Source: an uncultured Lachnoclostridium sp.
GTDB taxonomy: Bacteria > Bacillota > Clostridia > Lachnospirales > Lachnospiraceae
Assembly: GCA_930986645.1 (NCBI GenBank)
Contig: CAKNJS010000001.1
Span: 62,001 to 126,000, forward strand
DNA: 64,000 bases
Direction: 5' to 3'
The position numbers were made by a program, and so were the translations under genes. Positions within the stretch are counted from its first letter, which is position 1; each line of letters begins with the position of its first letter. Shown piece by piece: positions 16,965-26,227 of the stretch. Under the pieces are notes generated by a model. That model was not told the origin of the DNA. It searched no databases and saw only the letters and a list, made by a program, of their open reading frames with translations.

Positions 16965-17001
16965 GAAGTCGCAAAGAAATGTTTAAAACGGCATCCTGAA
17001 A

Positions 17002-17030
17002 TTGAATCTTACATATGCCTGTGTTAATAT
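17002..17030 (+). promoter_or_regulatory. Promoter upstream of the potassium uptake genes
   Basis: TTGAAT (17002-17007), a 17-base spacer and TAATAT (17025-17030). The transcript would start near 17037 and leave a leader of about 85 bases. Confidence 0.5.
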
Positions 17031-17122
17031 AGCAGTGCGCAGCGGACGGAAAAGATCCGCCTGAATGCAGTCATAACAGTTTGCCGCTTATGAGCGGACT
17101 GTTACATATATGGGAGGATGCT

Positions 17123-18508
17123 ATGGACAGAAGGGAAAAAAGTCCCAGAAGAGTCAGGCTGAATACAATGCAGATCGTGGCGCTGGGATTTTTCGGAGTG
17201 ATTTTTCTGGGAGGCGTACTGCTCTGGCTGCCGGTGTGCAACCAGAAGCCCATCGCGTTTATCGATGCACTGTTTACTTCGGTGACTTCGGTCTGCGTGA
17301 CCGGGCTTGTGACAGTGGTGCCGGCTGAACAGTTTACGATTCTCGGTCAGGTCGTAGTTATGATTCTTATCCAGATCGGCGGACTTGGAGTGATCGCGTG
17401 TATGGCATTATTTTTCCTGCTTCTGGGGAAAAAGATATCCATGAAAGGGAGAATCCTGATCCAGGAGGCTTACGGTCTGGATACGCTGTCAGGTCTGGTA
17501 AAGTTTATTATCCGTATCGTGCGGGGGACGTTTATCGTTGAAGGAATCGGTGCAGTTCTTTTTTCCATTAAGTTTGTGCCGGAGTTCGGTCCGGTAAAAG
17601 GAATCTGGTACGGGGTATTTCATTCTATTTCCGGATTCTGCAATGCCGGAATCGACATTATCGGAGACAGCAGTTTTATAAGATATGTGGATTCGCCGCT
17701 GGTGAGTCTGACGACGATGTTCCTGATCGTGATGGGAGGTCTCGGATTCCCGGTATGGCACGATATTTATGTGACGGCGAAAAAAGGCGCGGGTGAGAAA
17801 GGCGCAAGAAGACGAATCTTTACAAGACTGGGACTCCAGAGCAAGATCGTACTTACGATGACGGTCTTTCTGATTGTTTTCGGCACAGTCGGATATTTTC
17901 TGCTGGAGTTTAACAATCCGGAGACGATGAAAGATTTAAGTATTCCGGAAAAGGTGATGGCTTCTGCGTTTCAGTCGGTCACCACGCGTACTGCAGGTTT
18001 TGCGTCGGTCTCCCAGTCGGGGCTTACGGAGAGTTCAAGGCTGCTGGGATGCATCTTGATGTTTATCGGCGGTTCTCCGGCGGGTACGGCGGGAGGTATC
18101 AAGACCACCACGTTTGCCATGCTGATCCTGACAATCATCTCTGTCCTGAGAGGACATAAAGATACGGAGTGCTTTGGACGGAGAGTGGATATGGAAAGTG
18201 TCCGCTCTGCGCTTACGATCACAGTGATCACATTTACATGCTGGCTGGCGGCGGTGGCTGCAATGTCGATCTTCGACCCGCAGACAGAGTTCCTGAATCT
18301 GATGTACGAGGCGTCTTCCGCTATCGGTACGGTCGGGCTTTCGGCTGATCTGACGCCCCATCTGACGCGTGCGAGTCACGTGGTGCTGATGCTCCTGATG
18401 TATATCGGAAGGATCGGACCGCTTACGATGGCGCTCGTATTTGCCGGAAAGTCAAATAAGAGGGATAAATTCAGGGAACTTCCGGAGAAGAAGATCATGC
18501 TTGGATAA
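17123..18508 (+). CDS. ktrB: TrkH/KtrB family potassium uptake membrane subunit
   Basis: A 461-residue channel-like transporter with four repeats of the TM-pore-TM type. Filter-like segments are visible, such as TSVCVTGL, GFCNAGIDI, TRTAGFASV and SAIGTVGLS, each with the conserved glycine. The longest frame starts with a TTG at 17081; I chose the ATG at 17123 preceded by GGGAGGATGCT, which leaves a basic cytoplasmic N-terminus. The KtrA-like regulatory subunit gene follows after 64 bases, as in Ktr systems that take up K+ with Na+ coupling. Confidence 0.88.
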   Translation: MDRREKSPRRVRLNTMQIVALGFFGVIFLGGVLLWLPVCNQKPIAFIDALFTSVTSVCVTGLVTVVPAEQFTILGQVVVMILIQIGGLGVIACMALFFLLLGKKISMKGRILIQEAYGLDTLSGLVKFIIRIVRGTFIVEGIGAVLFSIKFVPEFGPVKGIWYGVFHSISGFCNAGIDIIGDSSFIRYVDSPLVSLTTMFLIVMGGLGFPVWHDIYVTAKKGAGEKGARRRIFTRLGLQSKIVLTMTVFLIVFGTVGYFLLEFNNPETMKDLSIPEKVMASAFQSVTTRTAGFASVSQSGLTESSRLLGCILMFIGGSPAGTAGGIKTTTFAMLILTIISVLRGHKDTECFGRRVDMESVRSALTITVITFTCWLAAVAAMSIFDPQTEFLNLMYEASSAIGTVGLSADLTPHLTRASHVVLMLLMYIGRIGPLTMALVFAGKSNKRDKFRELPEKKIMLG

Positions 18509-18572
18509 AGTTTTGCAATTCTATTTATAAACAAATGCTGTAATACAATATTTCAGACAGGAGAGTAAGAAA

Positions 18573-19235
18573 ATGAGTAAACAATTTGCCGTACTGGGAC
18601 TGGGAAGTTTCGGCTGGAGCGTGGCTCTGACGCTGGAGAAAATGGGAGCGGATGTGCTCGTAGTGGACGAATCATTCGAGAAGATTCAGGAGATTTCAGA
18701 GCAGGTATCCTACGCGCTTAAGGCGGACGTATCTGACCCGGAAGCGCTGGAGACCCTTGGCGGAAGAAATCTTGACGGGGCGGTGATCGCAGTCTCCGAG
18801 AACTTTGAAGCGAGCGTGATGGCGACGATGCTCTGTAAAGAGATGGGCATCCCGATGGTGCTGGCGAAAGCAAAAGATAAGCTTCAGGGAACCATTCTGA
18901 AGAAAGTGGGCGCTGATTCCGTGGTTTATCCGGAGATTGAGATGGGCGGCCGGGTAGCAAAGAATCTGGTGGCAAAGGAATTTTCCGACTGGATCGAACT
19001 GTCGGACGATTACAGCATGGTAGAGGCGGTGATCCCGGAAGCGTGGAGAGGAAAATGCCTTGCGGATCTGAAGATCCGTGAACGTTTCGGGATCAACGTA
19101 GTCGGGATTATCATTAATAAGCAGGTGGATGTCACTTTTGATCCGATGGAGCCCCTTCCGGCGAACGGAATTCTTATTATGATCGGTTCAAATGATGTCC
19201 TGCAGAAATTTGACACAAAGAAGGACCGCAGATAA
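18573..19235 (+). CDS. ktrA: TrkA/KtrA family potassium uptake regulatory subunit
   Basis: A 220-residue cytoplasmic protein with an RCK_N Rossmann fold (FAVLGLGSFGWSVALTLEKMG, then VVDESFEKI) that binds nucleotide, and an RCK_C domain from about residue 140 (DYSMVEAVIPEAWRGKCLAD). The ribosome site is CAGGAGAG. It is paired with the membrane subunit just upstream. The stop overlaps the start of the RNA methyltransferase (TAATG). Confidence 0.9.
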   Translation: MSKQFAVLGLGSFGWSVALTLEKMGADVLVVDESFEKIQEISEQVSYALKADVSDPEALETLGGRNLDGAVIAVSENFEASVMATMLCKEMGIPMVLAKAKDKLQGTILKKVGADSVVYPEIEMGGRVAKNLVAKEFSDWIELSDDYSMVEAVIPEAWRGKCLADLKIRERFGINVVGIIINKQVDVTFDPMEPLPANGILIMIGSNDVLQKFDTKKDRR

Positions 19236-20050
19236 TGATTACAAGTACAGCAAATGCACAGGTAAAAGATCTGGTAAAATTGATGAAGAAGAGCAGAGCG
19301 AGAGATGAGGCGCAGGTGTTCCTTATCGAAGGCCCCCGGATGACGGGGGAGCTGGCCGCTGATCCGGACTGGCGCAGGAAGATAGAGAAAATCTATCTTT
19401 CTGAGAGTTATGCGGAAAGAAACGGGGCAGAGAAAGAAAAACTAGAGAGAACCGCCCCGGTGGAAATTCTTTCAGACTCTGTGTTCGCGCATATATCCGG
19501 CACGAAGACTCCGCAGGGCATACTTGCCGTTGTGAGAAGAAGATCATATGATATGACGGATATACTCGGAACAGATTCGGCGCGGGCGCATGTGCTTGTC
19601 CTTGACAATCTTCAGGATCCGGGGAATCTGGGAACCATCTTCCGCACAGCAGAGGCTGCCGGGGTGACGGGGATCATCCTGAGCAGAGACTGTGTGGATA
19701 TTTATAACCCGAAAGTGGTGCGCTCGACCATGGGGGCACTGCTTCGGATGCCGTTCCTGTACGTGGAGGATCTGATTGGGACGATCAGCGAGCTGAAAGC
19801 GGCGGGAATCAAAATTTATGCAGCTCATCTGAAAGGAGAGCGCGCATATGATCAGGAAGATTACAGGACAGGCTGTGCGTTCCTGATCGGAAATGAAGGA
19901 AACGGCCTGAGAGACGAAATGGCGGAATGCGCGGATCATTACGTTATTATTCCCATGCAGGGAAAGGCAGAGTCCCTGAATGCGGCTGTTGCGGCTGCTG
20001 TGCTTATGTTTGAAGTGAGCAGGCAGCGGAGAAACCGGCCTGCCGGTTAA
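19235..20050 (+). CDS. SpoU/TrmH family RNA 2-prime-O-methyltransferase
   Basis: A 271-residue protein: an N-terminal substrate-binding domain (VKDLVKLMKKSRARDEAQVF, then FLIEGPRMTGEL) and a SPOUT methyltransferase with the three family motifs: LVLDNLQDPGNLGTIFRTA, FLIGNEGNGL and IPMQGKAESLNAAVAAAV. The conserved Asn, Arg, Glu and Ser/Asn of the knotted SAM site are present. The target is probably 23S rRNA, but the exact base cannot be read from sequence. It shares one base with the ktrA stop. Confidence 0.88.
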   Translation: MITSTANAQVKDLVKLMKKSRARDEAQVFLIEGPRMTGELAADPDWRRKIEKIYLSESYAERNGAEKEKLERTAPVEILSDSVFAHISGTKTPQGILAVVRRRSYDMTDILGTDSARAHVLVLDNLQDPGNLGTIFRTAEAAGVTGIILSRDCVDIYNPKVVRSTMGALLRMPFLYVEDLIGTISELKAAGIKIYAAHLKGERAYDQEDYRTGCAFLIGNEGNGLRDEMAECADHYVIIPMQGKAESLNAAVAAAVLMFEVSRQRRNRPAG

Positions 20051-20070
20051 TGGATAAATCAGTAGTATAT

Positions 20071-20103
20071 AAGGCGGGATCTGAGGGAAGGATCCTGCCT
20101 TTG
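20071..20103 (+). terminator. Hairpin after the RNA methyltransferase gene
   Basis: AAGGCGGGATC (20071-20081) pairs with GATCCTGCCTT (20091-20101) with one G-T pair. The T tail is short, so termination may be weak. Confidence 0.5.
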
Positions 20104-20172
20104 CTGTATTGTCCTGACAGTTCAGCCGCGCTGTCTGCAAAGATGCACTGCTGAATTAAGCAATGTAAAATT

Positions 20173-20212
20173 ATGCAAAAGTATTGCATTTTTATGCACA
20201 GGTATGTATAAT
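20173..20212 (+). promoter_or_regulatory. argF promoter with probable ArgR box
   Basis: TTGCAT (20184-20189), a 17-base spacer and TATAAT (20207-20212) form the promoter. The -35 box is one arm of the palindrome ATGCAA-N5-TTGCAT (20173-20189), and a further TTTTTATGCAC half-site follows. AT-rich palindromes over a promoter fit ArgR control of an arginine gene, though ArgR itself is not in the window. The leader also has a perfect 7-bp inverted repeat CACGTCA/TGACGTG (20256-20283). Confidence 0.6.
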
Positions 20213-20325
20213 AAGTCATGTTTCATACAGATTACTGTATAGCGGCGCAGCCGTGCACGTCAGCAAACTATGCGGATGACGTGAATGAAAGGACTATGAA
20301 TTTATAAGATAGAGAGGGATATATT

Positions 20326-21321
20326 ATGAATTTAAAAGGACGTAATTTTCTTACATTAAAGGATTTCACACCGGAGGAGATCACTTATCTGATCGATCTG
20401 TCTGCCGAGGTGAAGGAGAAGAAGAAAAACGGTGTTCCGGTTGACAACTATAAAGGAAAGAACGTAGCGCTGATCTTTGAAAAAGACAGCACAAGGACAC
20501 GCTGTGCGTTTGAAGTTGCAGCACATGACATGGGCATGGGCACTACATATCTCGGACCGACCGGTTCCCAGATGGGAAAGAAAGAGAGCATCGAGGATAC
20601 AGCGCGCGTGCTCGGCAGGATGTTCGACGGCATCGAGTACCGCGGCTTCGGACAGGAGATTGTGGAAGAGCTGGCAAAATACGCCGGCGTGCCGGTGTGG
20701 AACGGCCTGACGAATGAATATCATCCGACTCAGATGCTTGCCGATATGTTGACTATCCGCGAGAATTTCGGCACCCTGAAAGGACTGAAACTGGTCTACA
20801 TGGGAGATGCCCGCTACAACATGGGGAATTCTCTTATGGTTGCCTGCTCCAAGCTGGGACTTGACTTTACAGCATGCACAACGGAAGAGTATTTCCCGAA
20901 TGCAGAGCTTGTCGCACAGTGTCGGGAATATGCAAAGGAATCAGGTGCAGAGATTACGCTGACATCCGATGTAAAAGAGGGAACAAAGGACGCCGACGTC
21001 ATCTATACAGATGTGTGGGTATCCATGGGAGAGCCGGACGAGGTATGGGAGAAGAGAATCAAAGAGCTTTCTCCATATAAAGTGACAAAAGAAGTGATGG
21101 CAAACGCGAAAGACAGCGCGATCTTCCTGCACTGTCTGCCTGCATTCCACGATCTGAAGACAAAGATCGGAAAAGAAATGGGCGAGCGTTTTAATATAGA
21201 AGATATGGAAGTGACGGACGAAGTGTTCGAGTCTGAACAGTCTAAAGTATTTGACGAGGCGGAGAACCGTATGCATACGATCAAGGCTGTCATGATGGCT
21301 ACTTTGGGGGTTCAGGAGTAA
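20326..21321 (+). CDS. argF: Ornithine carbamoyltransferase
   Basis: A 331-residue enzyme that joins carbamoyl phosphate and ornithine to citrulline in arginine synthesis or, in reverse, in the arginine deiminase pathway. The carbamoyl-phosphate site STRTR is at about 55-59, and the ornithine site HCLPAFHD and the region [12 protein letters not shown] are intact. The length is normal. It stands alone with its own promoter, without arcA or arcC beside it, and the probable ArgR box suggests the biosynthetic role. The ribosome site (GATAGAGAGGGATA) is ordinary. Confidence 0.93.
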   Translation: MNLKGRNFLTLKDFTPEEITYLIDLSAEVKEKKKNGVPVDNYKGKNVALIFEKDSTRTRCAFEVAAHDMGMGTTYLGPTGSQMGKKESIEDTARVLGRMFDGIEYRGFGQEIVEELAKYAGVPVWNGLTNEYHPTQMLADMLTIRENFGTLKGLKLVYMGDARYNMGNSLMVACSKLGLDFTACTTEEYFPNAELVAQCREYAKESGAEITLTSDVKEGTKDADVIYTDVWVSMGEPDEVWEKRIKELSPYKVTKEVMANAKDSAIFLHCLPAFHDLKTKIGKEMGERFNIEDMEVTDEVFESEQSKVFDEAENRMHTIKAVMMATLGVQE

Positions 21322-21435
21322 TTTTGGTAATTTTTGCACTTGTCTCCGGGGAAAAGGTGTAATAAAATAGCACTATATTTTGCATCACATAGACGGATAT
21401 TATGATTCTGCAGCTTGTTAAAATGGGGTGTACAA

Positions 21436-21978
21436 ATGAGAGAAGACATGAAAGCAGTGATTGCAGATACCTTTTCCCAGATGCTGGACAAGGAAGACAT
21501 AGATAAAATTACGGTGACAAAACTGATCGCGGAATGCCAGATCTCAAGACAGACATTTTATTATCACTTTAAAGATATTATGGATGTGCTCGAGTGGACA
21601 TTCCGGCGTGCCACGCAGGAGCTGGTGCAGAAGAGCCTGAATGAAGAAGACCGTTTGGGAGCACTGACCACTTATGTCGCGTTTGTGCGGCAGAACAGGA
21701 AAAAATTCGAGCGGTTGCTCTATTCCCGCCGCTGGGTTCAGATCGAGGGGATGCTTGTCGAGGCGGTAACCGTATATCTGGCGCAGATAGCGCGCAGTAA
21801 GGTTCCGGAGCTTGACCTGAGCGTGGATGATCTGGAAGTGATGCTGAGGTTTTATGCCTGCGGAATGGTGGGAGTCCTGCTGCAGTATATGGAAAAACCA
21901 AACCTGAATGAGGAAAAGCTGGTCATACAGATGGAAAAGATCATCACGGGAAAGATGTTTCCGGGAAAACATAATTGA
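21436..21978 (+). CDS. TetR family regulator (DhaS-like C-terminus)
   Basis: A 180-residue protein starting at the ATG after GGGGTG; the longer frame begins with a TTG at 21415. The N-terminal HTH is ITVTKLIAECQISRQTFYYHFKD, the standard TetR recognition region. The C-terminal part (FVRQNRKKFERLLYSRR, then FYACGMVGVLLQYMEK) looks like the domain of small TetR proteins such as DhaS. The target is not evident: the neighbours are argF upstream and a convergent glycosyltransferase gene. Confidence 0.82.
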   Translation: MREDMKAVIADTFSQMLDKEDIDKITVTKLIAECQISRQTFYYHFKDIMDVLEWTFRRATQELVQKSLNEEDRLGALTTYVAFVRQNRKKFERLLYSRRWVQIEGMLVEAVTVYLAQIARSKVPELDLSVDDLEVMLRFYACGMVGVLLQYMEKPNLNEEKLVIQMEKIITGKMFPGKHN

Positions 21979-22007
21979 GAATATTGCGAATGAAGAAGGA
22001 GCGGACA

Positions 22008-22892
22008 TTACTGTCTGCTCCTGTTTTGTTCTGTGAGATTTGCATAGTGTTTGTACAGTATGCCGAATCTGTGGATATATCCTTTCTGCCACGGTTTGGA
22101 CTTCCCGCAGAAATGCAGGATGGCTGTATTTCCCATTACCCAGTCCATGTCGCATATGCCGCCGCTCCTTAAGAGATAAGTATTGTAGTTGCGGGCATCA
22201 TAGTTCCAGATTGAATCATCAATCTCCAGCGTACGCCGGCCGTACATGGCATTCAGGATATCCTGATCCGGCAGGAGAAGTTCTTTTGCATGTTCTCTTG
22301 TATAGTTGAAGATCTCTGATGCATTGATTTCCTGCCTTCCGCGGTCAAGGTCTATCAGCAGTACACCTGAATTAAAATACGGGTGATCTGTACCGAGGCG
22401 GATCTGATTGATATTATTAGCCAGTTCGGTTTTTCCCGTGTGTGCGGCCGCTGCGAACAGGCAGCCTTTCAGATCCGTCTCCCAGAGCGGGCGGAGCGGG
22501 TTGATGACAAGGATATCCGGATCCAGATACAGGATGCGGTGCAGATGTCCGGGCAGGAAAAACGGAGCCAGCAGACGGTAGTACATTTCACGGGGATACT
22601 GGCGGCTGACAGGCGCATCGGCAAAAGCTGTACTGTCGATCATGAGAGGATGGAATCCGTATCCTATTACGGCGCACTGCCGGGCAGCGGGCTCCAGATC
22701 CTCCTGCGGGATGCCGCTGTGCATCAGCCAGATATCTGCAGCCTCTTCCGGCTGGCTTACGCGGATGGAGGTGAGAAGCACCTGAAGCCGGGGAAGATAG
22801 GCCCCGTTGAGGGTAGTCAGGATCTGGATACGGTCCTTCTTTCTGTTTCGAGTGTGATGTATGATATCGTCATTTTGTTCCATCTGATTCAT
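22008..22892 (-). CDS. Glycosyltransferase family 8
   Basis: A 294-residue enzyme with the GT8 fold: ILTTLNGAYLPRLQVLLTSI at the N-terminus, the metal and sugar-nucleotide DxD in RILYLDPDILVINPL, the acceptor segment YFNSGVLLIDLDR, and the C-terminal HFCGKSKPW. Family members transfer glucose or galactose to glycans, LPS-like cores or proteins. It lies 40 bases downstream of the DUF308 membrane gene on the same strand and is probably co-transcribed. The acceptor is unknown. Confidence 0.87.
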   Translation of the reverse strand: MNQMEQNDDIIHHTRNRKKDRIQILTTLNGAYLPRLQVLLTSIRVSQPEEAADIWLMHSGIPQEDLEPAARQCAVIGYGFHPLMIDSTAFADAPVSRQYPREMYYRLLAPFFLPGHLHRILYLDPDILVINPLRPLWETDLKGCLFAAAAHTGKTELANNINQIRLGTDHPYFNSGVLLIDLDRGRQEINASEIFNYTREHAKELLLPDQDILNAMYGRRTLEIDDSIWNYDARNYNTYLLRSGGICDMDWVMGNTAILHFCGKSKPWQKGYIHRFGILYKHYANLTEQNRSRQ

Positions 22893-22932
22893 CTGGCTGT
22901 ATCTCCTTTAAATTCTGTTACTGATTTTCCGG

Positions 22933-23523
22933 TCAAAGGCTGATCTTATGCATGCCTGCAGCTTCGATCAAAAGAGCGATCCCCGCGATGATCAGATAAG
23001 CGGCGAGGATATAGTTCAGCGCCAGCGCCGAGACAAAGGGCAGCAGCAGAAATATGACTGCAAGGATAATGTTGAGCATGCCGCTGAACGTCATACTCCC
23101 TGTATGAGGGATGCGGAAGTACCTGAGCCTTGAGGCAAGAGAGAGTTTCTCCGCTCCGCTGAAGATCAGCAGAAAGGCGAGCAGGAAAGTGATTACCTGC
23201 ACTGTCAGGGCGACCGGCATGAAGAACAGCATGATGCCGATCAGTACGTTCAGTATACCTGAAAGAAGCAGCATATAATCTCTGAAATAATAAGTCATGG
23301 ACGCGAATGTGACAAAGTGGTATATGCCGATCACGATTACTGCGGCCGCCGCAAAATACTGCATGACAGCAAAGATGCTTACTGGGAATACAGCGGTCAG
23401 TATGCCTGCGATGAGCAGGACTGCCGCTATAATAATATATGCGGTACGCATTTTCTTTCTTCTGCTGTTCCATGTATCTATAAGTTCTTGTACATAATCA
23501 AAATCTGAATCAAACCATCTCAT
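22933..23523 (-). CDS. DUF308 / HdeD-like membrane protein
   Basis: A 196-residue protein with a soluble N-terminus of about 25 residues and six short TM helices in three pairs (TAYIIIAAVLLIAGILTAVF and similar). The alternating hydrophobic hairpins with LLIFSGAEKL and AYLIIAGIALLIEA match DUF308 repeats, the fold of acid-resistance protein HdeD. The function in Firmicutes is unknown. The ribosome site is AAAGGAG. Confidence 0.8.
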   Translation of the reverse strand: MRWFDSDFDYVQELIDTWNSRRKKMRTAYIIIAAVLLIAGILTAVFPVSIFAVMQYFAAAAVIVIGIYHFVTFASMTYYFRDYMLLLSGILNVLIGIMLFFMPVALTVQVITFLLAFLLIFSGAEKLSLASRLRYFRIPHTGSMTFSGMLNIILAVIFLLLPFVSALALNYILAAYLIIAGIALLIEAAGMHKISL

Positions 23524-23679
23524 ATGTCATTTCTCCTTTATCTTTTATCTATTTATTTGTTAGTTGTTATCTGTTTATTCCCTTTCCGGTAATTTCAATA
23601 TAGCTGTTTTAAGGCAGAGATACCACTTATAATTCTGTTTTCCTGTCTTTACAAAATCTCTGATCTGTCAGAAATTTTT

Positions 23680-23697
23680 ACAAATTCGAAGATTTGT
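23680..23697. promoter_or_regulatory. Palindrome in the divergent DUF308 / coiled-coil interval
   Basis: ACAAAT-TCGAAG-ATTTGT is a near-perfect palindrome lying centrally in the 272-base divergent interval. It could be an operator or a small hairpin. The rest of the interval is AT-rich with no gene. Confidence 0.35.
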
Positions 23698-23795
23698 CAA
23701 TACAGATTTAATAAATTGAGAGTCGCAATCAAGTTATATATCTGCTATATAAAAAATGTAGGTTCCGGAAGACGTAGAAAGGAGGATGTCTTTCT

Positions 23796-24281
23796 ATGAA
23801 TATTGATGAAAGCGTATTTGCCTATAAATTATATGAAATGGAAGAGCAGTATGGAAAACTGCAGTGCAGGATCCGGACCTGTGAGCGGGGCGGAAGGGAG
23901 AAGATCCATTCCGAACTGGAGAAAGCCAGAGAAGAATATGCGGAAAACACATTGCTGATGGAAGAAAAAGCGAAGTCGTGCCGATCTCCGGCTGTGACAA
24001 AGCTGACGCAGGTGCAGCTCGACTACAGGAAAAAGGTAGACAAGCTGAAACAACAGGTTGTATCAGATCTTCATTCCGATGAAAGCAGTCCGGAAGAGGA
24101 TGAGAGTGAGGCAGGAATGCTTTATGCGGAGTTCGCTATGGATTTTGCCACGCTTGCCATGCAGCAGGCACTGATCTCTGCTTTGAGCGCACTTGACGGT
24201 CAGAAGCTGCAGGACGCTGAAAAAGCGGACAATAAAAGAAATGGACAGACAAAAGAGGAGGCGGCGGTATGCAAGAAGTAA
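23796..24281 (+). CDS. Hypothetical coiled-coil protein upstream of ftsH
   Basis: A 161-residue, strongly charged protein. Residues about 12-95 are heptad-like and helical (LYEMEEQYGKLQ, then LDYRKKVDKLKQQV); an acidic stretch DESSPEEDESE and a short hydrophobic helix (FAMDFATLAMQQALISAL) follow. It has no signal peptide and I recognise no family. The ribosome site is AGAAAGGAGGATG. It overlaps ftsH by 13 bases, so translation of the two is coupled; a role as adaptor or substrate of FtsH is possible but inferred from position only. Confidence 0.65.
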   Translation: MNIDESVFAYKLYEMEEQYGKLQCRIRTCERGGREKIHSELEKAREEYAENTLLMEEKAKSCRSPAVTKLTQVQLDYRKKVDKLKQQVVSDLHSDESSPEEDESEAGMLYAEFAMDFATLAMQQALISALSALDGQKLQDAEKADNKRNGQTKEEAAVCKK

Positions 24282-26092
24282 AGAAACCGAAAAAACCACT
24301 GATCTATTATTATGTGATCGTTCTGGCAGTTCTGCTTCTGTTTAATTTCCTGTTTATGCCGTGGGCGGCGGAACGTCAGGTAAAGGAAGTCGGTTACGAT
24401 ACATTTATTGAGATGACAGAGAAAGAGGAAATCGGTCAGGTACAGATCAATCAGGAAGATAATGAAGTGATCTTTACGAACAAGGACGGAGATCAGATTT
24501 ATAAGACCGGAATGGTGGAAGATCCGGGGATGACCGAGAGGCTGTATGCATCGGGAGCAAAATTCTCAGGGCAGATCATCGAGCAGATGTCGCCGGTATT
24601 GTCCTTCCTTCTCTCGTGGATCCTTCCGATTGTTATCTTCATCGGAATCGGCCAGTATATGTCGAGAAAACTGATGAACCGCGCCAGCGGAGGACCCGAT
24701 TCCATGATCTTCGGAATGGGGAAGAGCAATGCCAAGGTATATGTGAAATCTTCGGAGGGCATCCGGTTTTCCGATGTGGCCGGAGAAGATGAGGCGAAAG
24801 AAAATCTGTCAGAGATCGTGGATTATCTTCATAATCCTGCAAAATACAGAGAGATCGGAGCATCTATGCCGAAAGGCATCCTTCTTGTAGGACCTCCGGG
24901 AACCGGTAAGACGATGCTTGCAAAAGCTGTTGCCGGCGAGTCAAATGTGCCGTTCTTCTCTATGTCGGGCTCCGAATTTGTTGAGATGTTTGTCGGCATG
25001 GGCGCGTCGAAAGTACGTGATCTGTTCAAGCAGGCGAAGGAAAAGGCGCCCTGCATCGTATTTATTGATGAGATCGACGCCATCGGTCAGAAACGTGACG
25101 GCCGTGCGGGAGGCAATGATGAGAGGGAGCAGACACTGAACCAGCTTCTGACCGAGATGGACGGCTTTGAATCCAACAACGGCGTTATTATCCTTGCAGC
25201 GACAAACCGTCCGGAATCCCTTGACCCGGCACTTACAAGACCGGGAAGATTCGACAGGAGGGTACCGGTAGAGCTTCCGGATCTGAAAGGCCGCGAGGAG
25301 ATCCTGAAAGTCCATGCGAAGAAAGTGAAGATGGACGAGTCCGTAGATTTCAACAAGGTCGCCCGTATGGCGTCCGGAGCTTCCGGTGCAGAGCTTGCCA
25401 ATATTATCAATGAGGCGGCGCTGCGTGCGGTAAGGGAGAACAGACATTATGTGACAGAGTCAGATCTGGAGGAGAGCATCGAAGTCGTCATCGCAGGATA
25501 TCAGAAGAAAAATGCGATCCTTACAGATAAAGAGAAACGGGTGGTCGCTTATCATGAAATCGGACATGCCCTTGTGGCTGCAAAGCAGAGCAATTCGGCT
25601 CCGGTACAGAAGATTACGATCGTTCCACGTACTTCAGGAGCTCTTGGTTACACAATGCAGGTGGAGGAAGGCAATCATTATCTGATGAGTCAGGAAGAAC
25701 TGGAGAATAAGATTGCCACACTGACCGGCGGAAGAGCAGCCGAGGAACTGGTATTCCATTCTTCATCGACCGGCGCTTCCAATGATATCGAGCAGGCGAC
25801 AAAGCTTGCCCGGTCCATGATCACCAGATACGGTATGAGCAAAGATTTTGATATGGTGGCCATGGAGACCGTGACCAATCAGTATCTGGGAGGAGACACA
25901 TCACTGAGCTGTTCTGCGGAAACTCAGGCGGAGATTGACCGCCAGGTGGTGGAACTGGTGAAAAAGCAGCATGAGAAAGCAGCGAAGATCCTTGCGGACA
26001 ACCGGGAAAAACTTGATCAGCTGGCAGATTATCTCTATGACAAAGAGACGATTACCGGAGAAGAATTTATGAATATACTCAACGCCGCATAA
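24269..26092 (+). CDS. ftsH: ATP-dependent zinc metalloprotease FtsH
   Basis: A 607-residue membrane AAA+ protease. Two TM helices (about 12-32 and 109-129) flank a periplasm-side domain of about 75 residues. The AAA module has Walker A GPPGTGKT (208-215), Walker [13 protein letters not shown] and the [22 protein letters not shown]. The zinc site HEIGH is at 429-433. It degrades misfolded membrane proteins and some regulators. The usual neighbours tilS and hpt are absent; instead it overlaps a coiled-coil gene, which suggests a second, relocated ftsH copy. Confidence 0.95.
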   Translation: MQEVKKPKKPLIYYYVIVLAVLLLFNFLFMPWAAERQVKEVGYDTFIEMTEKEEIGQVQINQEDNEVIFTNKDGDQIYKTGMVEDPGMTERLYASGAKFSGQIIEQMSPVLSFLLSWILPIVIFIGIGQYMSRKLMNRASGGPDSMIFGMGKSNAKVYVKSSEGIRFSDVAGEDEAKENLSEIVDYLHNPAKYREIGASMPKGILLVGPPGTGKTMLAKAVAGESNVPFFSMSGSEFVEMFVGMGASKVRDLFKQAKEKAPCIVFIDEIDAIGQKRDGRAGGNDEREQTLNQLLTEMDGFESNNGVIILAATNRPESLDPALTRPGRFDRRVPVELPDLKGREEILKVHAKKVKMDESVDFNKVARMASGASGAELANIINEAALRAVRENRHYVTESDLEESIEVVIAGYQKKNAILTDKEKRVVAYHEIGHALVAAKQSNSAPVQKITIVPRTSGALGYTMQVEEGNHYLMSQEELENKIATLTGGRAAEELVFHSSSTGASNDIEQATKLARSMITRYGMSKDFDMVAMETVTNQYLGGDTSLSCSAETQAEIDRQVVELVKKQHEKAAKILADNREKLDQLADYLYDKETITGEEFMNILNAA

Positions 26093-26227
26093 CGGTGCTC
26101 TTTATAATACACAGCAAGATCTGCAGCCGATGTGTACCGGCAGAGGGGCTTAAGTCTCCTTGCGGTGATAAATCATGCAGACATCAAATACATTTTACAG
26201 AAGACGAACAGAAAGGGAGAACTACAA

